A stretch of 5,384 bases of DNA from Candidatus Omnitrophota bacterium (GTDB lineage: Bacteria; Omnitrophota; Gorgyraeia; Gygaellales; Profunditerraquicolaceae). Where the stretch lies: contig JAFGET010000119.1 in assembly GCA_016931435.1 (NCBI GenBank), forward strand, positions 1-5,384. Reading direction: 5' to 3'. The notes beneath the pieces are model-generated. The model was not told where the DNA came from, ran no database searches, and was given only the letters and a program-made list of their open reading frames with translations. The translations under genes were made by a program, and so were the position numbers. Positions 1 through 5,384 of this stretch are shown one piece after another; the first letter of the stretch is position 1; the number at the start of each line of letters is the position of its first letter.

Positions 1-1
1 T

Positions 2-538
2 AAAAAACGGGGATTAGAGGTGGGGGTGGGCACAGGCAGGTTCGCCCAAAACCTCGGTATCTCTACGGGCATCGACCCTTCGGAAAAAATGCTTGAAATC
101 GCCAGAGCAAGGGGGGTAGATGCAAAGGTGGGTTTTGGCGAAAACATCCCTTTCCCGGATGGCACCTTTGATTACGTAGCCATCATCATTACTTTATGTT
201 TCGTAAAGGATCCGGCGAAAGTCCTGGCGCAGGCGCGCCGCGTATTAAAAAGTGCCGGCAGGATAATAGTGGCCATAGTCGATAAAGAAAGTTTTTTGGG
301 AAGATATTATCAAAGAAAAAAAAGCGTATTTTACAAGCAGGCCAGGTTCTTAAGCGTTAAAGAAGCGATAGGGCTGCTTAAAGGGGCCGGTTTCAGCCGT
401 TTTGTTTTTTATCAGACAATATCTGTATTGCCCAAAAAGATGGCCTCAGTGGAGAAGCCGAAGAAAGGTTTCGGTAAAGGCGGGTTTATAGTGATCGGAG
501 CCAGAAAAGGCATTTTACGCGGTGAAAAGATTATTTAA
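2..538 (+). CDS. Class I SAM-dependent methyltransferase, 5'-truncated by the window edge
   Basis: Predicted cytoplasmic methyltransferase that moves a methyl group from S-adenosylmethionine to an unknown acceptor. The frame is open to the left edge. A GTG at base 20 sits inside the SAM-binding motif I (LEVGVGTGRFA), so it cannot be the real start; this family usually has about 40-50 residues before that motif, and those lie outside the window. Counting from the first full codon, motif I is at about residues 5-14, and the acidic residue expected to hold the SAM ribose is in GIDPSEKM (Asp about 25). A Methyltransf_11-like core follows: IPFPDGTFDY, then a strand and helix ending ARRVLKSAGRIIVAIVD. 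The C-terminal part (FY..A.FLS..EA..LL..AGF) resembles the usual end of this group. The acceptor cannot be read from sequence. A 276-bp gap and a new promoter separate it from the downstream operon, so I see no functional link to it. Confidence 0.88.
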   Translation, partial: KKRGLEVGVGTGRFAQNLGISTGIDPSEKMLEIARARGVDAKVGFGENIPFPDGTFDYVAIIITLCFVKDPAKVLAQARRVLKSAGRIIVAIVDKESFLGRYYQRKKSVFYKQARFLSVKEAIGLLKGAGFSRFVFYQTISVLPKKMASVEKPKKGFGKGGFIVIGARKGILRGEKII

Positions 539-565
539 CTGGTTTTTAAAGGCGCTTTCAGTCAT

Positions 566-582
566 ACACAGGGTCTGTCCCC
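566..582. repeat. Possible dispersed-repeat fragment (GGGTCTGTCCCC core)
   Basis: The stretch ACACAGGGTCTGTCCCC contains two competing small palindromes, ACAG/CTGT and GGG/CCC. From memory, GGGTCTGTCCCC-like cores recur as short dispersed repeats between genes in several bacterial phyla, sometimes beside REP-type Y1 transposase genes. Only one copy is visible here, so its repeat nature cannot be shown from this window. Confidence 0.25.
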
Positions 583-621
583 TTTGCGTAATTTCCGGAA
601 AATTCCCCGGGTCAAGATTCG

Positions 622-640
622 CAAAAGCGGTTTCGCTTTG
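622..640. other. Small hairpin in the intergenic gap
   Basis: AAAGCG (624-629) and CGCTTT (634-639) are perfect inverted repeats around a GTTT loop, with a further C-G pair possible if one A is bulged. No T-tract follows directly, so it is not a convincing intrinsic terminator for the methyltransferase gene. Apart from this, the nearby palindromic element and the promoter at its right end, I recognise nothing in the 539-814 gap and see no credible small gene. Confidence 0.3.
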
Positions 641-764
641 GAGCAGGATCTGCCCTTGCTGCAATATCTTCTTTCTGGCTAAGAAAAGAAAGATTATTTG
701 AAAAAACTCTAAATACGCACGCCTAAAAATATCTGCGGTTTTACTTATGCTCTCCTAAAAATGA

Positions 765-793
765 TTGCAATACTCCCCGCTATGATGTAGAAT
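765..793 (+). promoter_or_regulatory. Sigma70-like promoter for the cyclase-transporter operon
   Basis: TTGCAA (765-770) and TAGAAT (788-793) match the -35 and -10 consensus at 4 and 5 of 6 positions respectively, with an ideal 17-bp spacer. Transcription would begin near base 800, immediately before the ribosome binding site, giving a leader of only about 15 nt. That leaves no room for a riboswitch or attenuator, so any transcriptional control should act at or upstream of the promoter. Assigned from consensus only; the lineage's sigma factor preference is unknown. Confidence 0.5.
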
Positions 794-800
794 CCTGGGT

Positions 801-806
801 AAGGAG
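801..806 (+). promoter_or_regulatory. Ribosome binding site of the adenylate cyclase gene
   Basis: AAGGAG lies 8 bases before the ATG at 815. It is a near-perfect Shine-Dalgarno sequence and fixes the start. The earlier ATGs at 781-786 run directly into TAG and are not usable. Confidence 0.8.
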
Positions 807-814
807 TTTAAGCC

Positions 815-2866
815 ATGAAGCTAAAATTATTCAATTTTCCTTTCGGGATCATGCCTAAGGTCCTGATCATCCTGCTTGCCCTGTCTCTGATCCCGTTGAT
901 GATCGTAGGATACTCAACCATAAGAGACACCATAAGATTAGGCAAAAAGATCGTCATGGATAACAGGGACCTGGGGGTCTTTGTCTCTAAGAACAGCGCT
1001 CAGGCCCTGGAGAATCAGGCGGGGATTTATCTGCAGCAGATGGCCAATGACAAGGCAAAGCAGATAAACATGTTTTTTGAAGATATCCAAAAGTCTGCTA
1101 TGATCGCCGTTGATTTTACGAAGGGCGTATTCAGCGATCCCGCGAAATTCGGGAGGATCGAGACTTTTCCCTGGACTTATACCGCAAGGGACGGAGAGAT
1201 GTCAAAAGATATAACCATAGATTCGTCTCTTGAGACCGGGTATACCTATGTCGATTTGAATGACGCGGTTAGTGAAACCATCAGAAAGACCGAATTCCTG
1301 GGATTAGTCTTTAAGCCCATAGCTGCAAGGTCCACCGAGATAAATTTCATATATTTTGGGACAGAGGACGGGGTATTCAGGCTTTGCCCGCGCGATGAGA
1401 TGCCTCTTAACTTTGACCCCCGTTTACGCCCCTGGTATCGCAGTGCCCTGGAAAGAAGGAAAGTCAGCTGGTCTGAGCCTTATATCGACGCGGCAGAAGA
1501 CCAGGTCAACCTGATAGTCACCTGTTCTGCTCCGGTGTTTTCTGATAATGGCAGGCCGATAGGGGTGATCGGTATCGATGTCAAAATAGATACGCTTAAA
1601 GATATTGTCTCCAGCTTAGTCGGCGAAGACAGCTATGCTTTTCTGATAGGGGGGTTGGGATTGACTATAGTCCATCCTAACCTGAAACCGGCTTCCGGCG
1701 CCCAATGGACGGATGATATTTTCAAACAGCCGATTGCTTCCCTTGAGACATCCGACCCGCAATTCCGGGTGATCGTGGATAAGATGGTCTCCGGCGAAAG
1801 CGGCTACGGCAAGTATTCCGACGATAAGGGTGAAAAATATATCGCCTATGCTCCGATTGAAAGCACTAACTGGAGCATCGGGGTAGGGACCTCCGCAAAG
1901 AAGATCATCCAGCCGCTTTTGGCATCCAGGGAAAAAATAAGGTCCGAAGTGATCAAGACCGGCGATATGGTGCGCCTGCAAGTAAAGAACTTCTGGAAGA
2001 ACGTGATCATCATCTGCATTATTTTGACTTTATTCATCAGTATAGTGGCGATATTGCTTTCGCGCAGTATCACCAAGCCTATTTATGTATTATCGAACGC
2101 GGCAAAATTGATCGGGGAGGGGCATCTGGATAAGTTGGTCGAGGTAAGATCGAAAGACGAGATCGGCGTTTTGTCGGAGGCGTTCAATAAGATGGTGCAG
2201 GGGTTGAAAGAAAGAGAGATGATCACCAAGACTTTCGGCAAATATGTCTCTCCGGAAGTAGCGGATATGATCTTAAAGAACCCGGAAAAGGTAAGCTTAA
2301 AAGGCGCAAGAAAAGAGCTGACCATACTTTTTTCGGATATCAGAGGGTTCACCCAGCTTGCTGACTCTATTGAGCCGGAAAACCTGGTCGCTTTGCTCAA
2401 TGAATATTTGAGCGAGATGACGAAAATAATCATGAAGTATAAAGGCACCATAGATAAATTCATCGGGGATGCGATAATGGTCTTCTGGGGCGATCCCATA
2501 TATTACGAAGACCACGCGGTCAAGGCAGTGAGGGCTTCCCTTGAGATGAAAGAGAGCCTAAGGCTGCTTCAGAAAAAGTGGTTTGAAGAGGGGCAGCGTT
2601 CTCTAAGCATGGGTATTGGCATAAACACCGGATACGTTACCGTAGGGAATATGGGTTCCGACGTGCGCATGGATTATACGGTCTTAGGCAGCAACGTAAA
2701 CCTTGCCTCCCGGATAAACGCAAAAGCGGGAAGCGACCAGATCTTGATCACCAGCCGCACTTACGGGCTAGTCAAGGATGTCGTAGAGGCCAAAAAACTT
2801 GATCCCGTCGAACTTAAGGGGATAAAAGACCCGGTTGAGGTCTATGAGGTCGTAGGTTTAAAATAA
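815..2866 (+). CDS. Membrane adenylate cyclase: dCache sensor, HAMP, class III catalytic domain
   Basis: Predicted inner-membrane receptor that makes cAMP from ATP. Order: TM1 at about 13-34; a large periplasmic region at about 35-394 with a double-Cache-like fold; TM2 at about 395-416; HAMP at about 417-470; a short signal-transfer segment (FGKYVSPEVADMIL, 474-487); and a class III cyclase domain at about 500-680. Metal-binding Asp508 (LFSDIRGFT) and Asp552 (KFIGDAIM) are present. Lys548 marks adenine rather than guanine specificity, and Thr622 replaces the usual second adenine-binding Asp, as in class IIIb enzymes. Transition-state residues Asn629 and Arg633 are also present, so the enzyme should be active, probably as a homodimer. 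The Cache part has R205-P-W207-Y208, Y223-x-D225 and D255, resembling the amino-acid-binding Cache motif. First gene of the probable operon, with its own promoter and a strong RBS. The ligand and the cAMP effector are not known from this window. Confidence 0.93.
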   Translation: MKLKLFNFPFGIMPKVLIILLALSLIPLMIVGYSTIRDTIRLGKKIVMDNRDLGVFVSKNSAQALENQAGIYLQQMANDKAKQINMFFEDIQKSAMIAVDFTKGVFSDPAKFGRIETFPWTYTARDGEMSKDITIDSSLETGYTYVDLNDAVSETIRKTEFLGLVFKPIAARSTEINFIYFGTEDGVFRLCPRDEMPLNFDPRLRPWYRSALERRKVSWSEPYIDAAEDQVNLIVTCSAPVFSDNGRPIGVIGIDVKIDTLKDIVSSLVGEDSYAFLIGGLGLTIVHPNLKPASGAQWTDDIFKQPIASLETSDPQFRVIVDKMVSGESGYGKYSDDKGEKYIAYAPIESTNWSIGVGTSAKKIIQPLLASREKIRSEVIKTGDMVRLQVKNFWKNVIIICIILTLFISIVAILLSRSITKPIYVLSNAAKLIGEGHLDKLVEVRSKDEIGVLSEAFNKMVQGLKEREMITKTFGKYVSPEVADMILKNPEKVSLKGARKELTILFSDIRGFTQLADSIEPENLVALLNEYLSEMTKIIMKYKGTIDKFIGDAIMVFWGDPIYYEDHAVKAVRASLEMKESLRLLQKKWFEEGQRSLSMGIGINTGYVTVGNMGSDVRMDYTVLGSNVNLASRINAKAGSDQILITSRTYGLVKDVVEAKKLDPVELKGIKDPVEVYEVVGLK

Positions 2867-2880
2867 AGGAAGATAATCAG

Positions 2881-3696
2881 ATGTCCAGGCGAATTATTCT
2901 GTCCGCATTTTTTATTTTTTTTGTTTTTCTCTCCGGGGCCAAGGCGCAAAGCGAATACTCTCCCGACATCAAGCGGATCATAGACAGGGGCAAGCTTATC
3001 GTGGCGATGCTGGAGGAAGACAATCCGCCGTTTTTTATGCATGATGAAAAAGGCGATTTCGTAGGGTTAGATGTGGACTTGGCCCATGACATCGCCGCGA
3101 AATTAGGGGTAGAGGTGGAGTTTCGCCGCAAGGCTAAGACTTTTGACGCTATTGTGGATATGGTCTTCTTAAAAGAGGCGGACGTGGCGATCTCGTATCT
3201 GAGCAAGACTTTGGAACGGGCAAAAAAAGTTATTTTTACCGATACCTATATTACGCTCTACCAGACCGTAGTAGTCAACAGATTAGAAGCGGCACAGCGC
3301 AAATGGGATAAGGACCTGATCAAATATTTAAATGACAAAAATGTCAGGATCGCGACTTTAAAAGAGAGTTCCTATATTACTTTTGCAGAAGAGCTTTTTC
3401 CTTTGGCTACCATCGTTCCTTACGACATTATTGATGTGGCTTTTGATGACGCAAGGAGCGGTAAGGTAGAGGCGGCTTTTTTCGATAATATATTTGCCAA
3501 AGGCTGGCATCACGATAATCCCGACGCGGCATTATATGTCCAGACTATTATTTGCAGGTCTAATGAAGACCCTATCGCCATGGCCGTGCATTGGGAGGAT
3601 GTCCATCTCTATGAGTGGCTGAACCAGTATTTAGACGGGGTGATAAAGGACGGGACAGTGGATAAGTTGGTCACTAAATATCTTGAGGGTGCATAA
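2881..3696 (+). CDS. Periplasmic amino-acid-type solute-binding protein, family 3 (SBP_bac_3)
   Basis: Exported 271-residue binding protein, a normal length for the amino-acid-binding family of ABC transporters. A Phe-rich Sec signal peptide spans about 1-22, with signal peptidase I cleavage likely after A-K-A (before Gln23). There is no lipobox Cys, so it should be soluble in the periplasm. Family marks are GLDVDLAHDIAAKLGVEVEF (about 62-81), the stretch T..RA..V.FTDTY (about 110-123), and FFDN (200-203). Arg113 and Asp202 align with the residues that normally clasp the alpha-carboxylate and alpha-amino groups, so an amino acid or close analogue is the expected ligand; which one cannot be told. 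An AAAGGAAG ribosome site lies about 8-10 bases before the ATG, 14 bp after the cyclase stop. No ABC permease or ATPase follows; the next gene is a secondary symporter, an unusual pairing. It could serve transport, present ligand to the cyclase, or both. Confidence 0.92.
   Translation: MSRRIILSAFFIFFVFLSGAKAQSEYSPDIKRIIDRGKLIVAMLEEDNPPFFMHDEKGDFVGLDVDLAHDIAAKLGVEVEFRRKAKTFDAIVDMVFLKEADVAISYLSKTLERAKKVIFTDTYITLYQTVVVNRLEAAQRKWDKDLIKYLNDKNVRIATLKESSYITFAEELFPLATIVPYDIIDVAFDDARSGKVEAAFFDNIFAKGWHHDNPDAALYVQTIICRSNEDPIAMAVHWEDVHLYEWLNQYLDGVIKDGTVDKLVTKYLEGA
3685..3689 (+). promoter_or_regulatory. Ribosome binding site of the symporter, inside the binding-protein gene
   Basis: GAGGG lies 6 bases before the ATG at 3696, within the last codons of the upstream gene. 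With the TAATG stop/start overlap, it supports the chosen start and suggests coupled translation of the two proteins. Confidence 0.65.
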
Positions 3697-4967
3697 TGGC
3701 CAAGGCAGGAAATAAAATAAAATTTAAAGCCGATTGGCTGCTTTCTCCCTGGGCTATCTTTGCCGGAATATTCCTGGGGTCTTTTATCGGGGTAAAGTTC
3801 AGCTCCCTGGCGCGTAACCTGATCCCCTTAGGCGAGATCTTCCTGGCGCTTTTGCAGATGTGCGTTATACCGATCTTAGTCACCGCAGTCATCTCCAGCG
3901 TCGCCAGATTGATCACAACCGGCCTTACCGGCCGCTACATCGGCAGGTTAGTGATGATCATCGTGGCTGGTTTGGTCGTTGCCAGCCTTGTGGGTTTAGC
4001 CTTCGGTTTTTTAGGAAAACCCGGTTTGGGCCTTGAGGAAAGCTCCCGCGTCACCTTAGGCAAGCTTATTTCCCAATATGAAATGGAGTCTACGGGTAGG
4101 ACAGAAGAGGCCCCTACCGGCCTAATGGGTTTTTTCAAAAGGATGGTCCCGGCGAATGTTTTCAATGCTTTCACCCACGGGCAGACTTTATCTATACTTT
4201 TTTTCTGTATCCTTTTCGGCATTGCTTTGGGGTTTGTACGCACGCCCTCAGGAAAAGACGCTCTTTCGGTGATAGAGGCGCTTTACGAAGCTTTCCAGAA
4301 ACTTTTCGGCTGGATCATGTACATATTGCCTTTTGGCTTGTTCTGTCTTTTTGCCGCGCAGATCTCGCAGGTGGGTTTTACCATCTTTAAAGCGTTGTTT
4401 AAATTTGTGGGTTTGTGCTATTTAGGCGCTGTTGTATTGATCATTTTTTATAATTGCCTGATCTGGTGGCGCAAGAAAGGTTCATTTTTTAAACCCCTGA
4501 TCGCTTTAAGAGAGACTTTAGTGGTGGCCTTCGGGACCTCCAGCAGTTTCGCCGCTATTCCCTCGGCTTTGCGCTGCCTGCAAAATAATCTGAATGTGAG
4601 CAAAGGAACCACTAATCTGGTTTTTCCTTTAGGTATTAATATAAACCCTCAGGGAAGCGTGATGTATTTTGCGCTTTCTACTATCCTGATCGCCCAGATA
4701 TACAATGTTACTTTTGGTTTCCAGGCATTTGTGATCGCTTTGATCGGCTCGATCTTAGCCGGGATGGCAGCAACCGGTGTTCCGGGGGCAGGAGCTTTGT
4801 CCATACTTGCGCTTATATTAGGGCCTTTGGGGCTGCCGGCCCAGACCGCAATAATACTTTTAATAGCCATAGATCCAATAATGGACCCTATTTTGACTGT
4901 AATAAATGTTCACGCCAATTGCGCCGCTACAGTCTTGGCGGATGAAGAAGGAGAAGAAAAGTCATGA
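3696..4967 (+). CDS. Dicarboxylate/amino acid:cation symporter (DAACS/SDF family), atypical binding site
   Basis: Inner-membrane secondary transporter of the glutamate transporter fold; 423 residues is a full family length. Approximate TM segments are 14-34, 45-72, 82-106, 162-180, 203-228 and 235-256, then re-entrant hairpin HP1 (about 270-295), TM7 (303-337), HP2 (343-378) and TM8 (380-412). Clear family marks are VPANVF (151-156), the Ser-rich HP1 tip TSSSFAAIP (281-289), GVPGAGA in HP2 (361-367) and D..D......NV in TM8. Aligned by eye to the archaeal homologue GltPh, Asp397 (amino-group ligand) and Asn404 are kept. The arginine that binds the side-chain carboxylate is Leu400, HP1 also lacks an arginine, and the TM7 motif NMDGT reads N-P-Q-G-S (317-321). 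A substrate other than glutamate, aspartate or C4-dicarboxylates is therefore likely, perhaps a neutral amino acid. The coupling ion is uncertain. It overlaps the binding-protein gene by 1 base and the next gene by 4. Confidence 0.92.
   Translation: MAKAGNKIKFKADWLLSPWAIFAGIFLGSFIGVKFSSLARNLIPLGEIFLALLQMCVIPILVTAVISSVARLITTGLTGRYIGRLVMIIVAGLVVASLVGLAFGFLGKPGLGLEESSRVTLGKLISQYEMESTGRTEEAPTGLMGFFKRMVPANVFNAFTHGQTLSILFFCILFGIALGFVRTPSGKDALSVIEALYEAFQKLFGWIMYILPFGLFCLFAAQISQVGFTIFKALFKFVGLCYLGAVVLIIFYNCLIWWRKKGSFFKPLIALRETLVVAFGTSSSFAAIPSALRCLQNNLNVSKGTTNLVFPLGININPQGSVMYFALSTILIAQIYNVTFGFQAFVIALIGSILAGMAATGVPGAGALSILALILGPLGLPAQTAIILLIAIDPIMDPILTVINVHANCAATVLADEEGEEKS
4948..4953 (+). promoter_or_regulatory. 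Ribosome binding site of the outer-membrane protein gene, inside the symporter gene
   Basis: AAGGAG lies 10 bases before the ATG at 4964, within the symporter's acidic C-terminal tail (DEEGEEKS). Part of that tail's glutamate-rich coding therefore doubles as a Shine-Dalgarno sequence. With the ATGA overlap, it supports the chosen start. Confidence 0.75.
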
Positions 4968-5384
4968 AAAAGTATGTAGTTTTTTTTATTTTGACTGCGG
5001 GATTTTTTTTCTGCCGGCCGGCTATCGCTCTTGAACTTGGTCCAGGCACGACGGTCGATATCACCCTGACCGATACCTACGCCTCGCGCTATATTTCTAA
5101 AGGACAAGATGCCTTTGCGGATAACGACAGCTCATATCATCCCAGCGTAGATATAACATTCCCTAAATTGATAATGGATGCGGATATCTCCTTCAATGCC
5201 TGGGGAGCCTTTGCGCTCAGCAAGGGCCACGAAGAATATGACGAGATAGATTATTCAGTGTCTTTGTCAAAAGATATCCTTGATAGCTGGAATGTGGTCC
5301 TGGGATATTCTTATTTTGATTATCCCAGAGCCAATGAATTAGTAGATACCAATGACCCCTGGGGCTCTTTGACCCTGAAGAAGA
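4964..5384 (+). CDS. Exported, probably beta-barrel outer-membrane protein, 3'-truncated
   Basis: The first 140 residues of a longer protein are visible; the frame is still open at the right edge. A Sec signal peptide spans about 1-22 (KK, then a Phe-rich core, ending A-I-A) and has no lipobox. The mature part alternates polar and hydrophobic residues in short strands (VDITLTDTYASRYISKG, ADISFNAWGAFAL, DYSVSLSKDI, NVVLGYSYFDY). The opening strand with D.Y.SRYISKG followed by P.VDITF resembles the start of TorF-like putative porins and similar 'dYv.rGi..s' outer-membrane proteins. I would call it a putative porin or OM channel rather than claim a family. It overlaps the symporter gene by 4 bp (ATGA) and is probably cotranscribed, so it may let the operon's substrate cross the outer membrane. 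Its poly-T-rich signal region reflects Phe codons. Confidence is high for an exported protein and moderate for a barrel. Confidence 0.72.
   Translation, partial: MKKYVVFFILTAGFFFCRPAIALELGPGTTVDITLTDTYASRYISKGQDAFADNDSSYHPSVDITFPKLIMDADISFNAWGAFALSKGHEEYDEIDYSVSLSKDILDSWNVVLGYSYFDYPRANELVDTNDPWGSLTLKK

Noticed and set aside
20..22. GTG as the start of the methyltransferase
   Set aside because: It encodes the Val inside the SAM-binding motif LEVGVGTG, and the frame is open to the left edge, so it is an internal codon of a truncated gene.
668..697. Imperfect TCTTTCT/AGAAAGA inverted repeat as a terminator of the methyltransferase gene
   Set aside because: The stem is A/T-rich and weak, the loop is about 10 bases, and no T-tract follows; an intrinsic terminator is not supported.
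2317..2340. Guanylate cyclase or GGDEF diguanylate cyclase as the identity of the large receptor
   Set aside because: The FSDIRGFT and KFIGD motifs are class III nucleotide cyclase marks, Lys548 favours ATP over GTP, and no GG[DE]EF motif exists.
1616..2515. Open frames on the minus strand across the cyclase gene
   Set aside because: They lie opposite conserved Cache, HAMP and cyclase coding sequence, have no ribosome sites I can see and encode no recognisable domain; they are shadows.
2908..2928. Poly-T runs at the start of the binding-protein gene, and similarly at 4980-5010, as terminators or slippage sites
   Set aside because: They encode Phe-rich signal peptide cores in intact frames and have no preceding GC-rich stem. 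Sequencing errors in such runs remain possible, but the frames read through correctly.
2842..3206. Minus-strand frames opposite the binding-protein signal peptide
   Set aside because: The plus strand has a clear signal peptide and family 3 fold here; the reverse frames show no domain.
3919..3935. ACCGGCC direct repeat in the symporter gene
   Set aside because: It is a chance two-copy repeat in coding sequence (Thr-Gly-Leu-Thr-Gly) with no sign of a functional site.
3674..5107. Minus-strand frames across the symporter and OM protein genes
   Set aside because: Composition mirrors hydrophobic coding on the plus strand, and no independent start signal or motif is visible.

Overview
The window looks like a Gram-negative-type bacterial chromosome fragment. 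It carries proteins with Sec signal peptides, a probable outer-membrane beta-barrel, and genes tightly packed on one strand. Base composition is intermediate, and in-frame TTA, ATA and AGG codons are used freely. I suspect an uncultured lineage such as Omnitrophota or a relative, but that is an impression from style and not a demonstrated assignment. All five genes lie on the + strand and two are cut by the window edges. I see no RNA gene, CRISPR array, insertion sequence or phage gene.

Layout: bases 2-538 are the 3' part of a class I SAM-dependent methyltransferase gene. Bases 539-814 are a non-coding gap holding a good sigma70-like promoter just before the next gene and some short palindromic pieces. 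Bases 815-2866 encode a membrane adenylate cyclase (Cache sensor, HAMP, class III catalytic domain). Bases 2881-3696 encode a secreted amino-acid-type (family 3) solute-binding protein. Bases 3696-4967 encode a secondary transporter of the glutamate/dicarboxylate:cation symporter (DAACS/SDF) family. From 4964 to the right edge runs the start of an exported, probably beta-barrel, outer-membrane protein.

The last four genes look like one operon: gaps are 14 bp, a 1-bp overlap and a 4-bp overlap. The order suggests a sense-and-import module for a small amino-acid-like molecule. The OM protein may admit it, the solute-binding protein may capture it in the periplasm, the symporter may carry it across the inner membrane, and the cyclase's periplasmic Cache domain may sense it and make cAMP. 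This joint function is inference from gene order and motifs. The most unusual points are a family 3 binding protein coupled to a DAACS symporter with no ABC permease or ATPase in sight, and a symporter lacking the family's substrate-carboxylate arginine and carrying a changed NMDGT-type cation/substrate motif.
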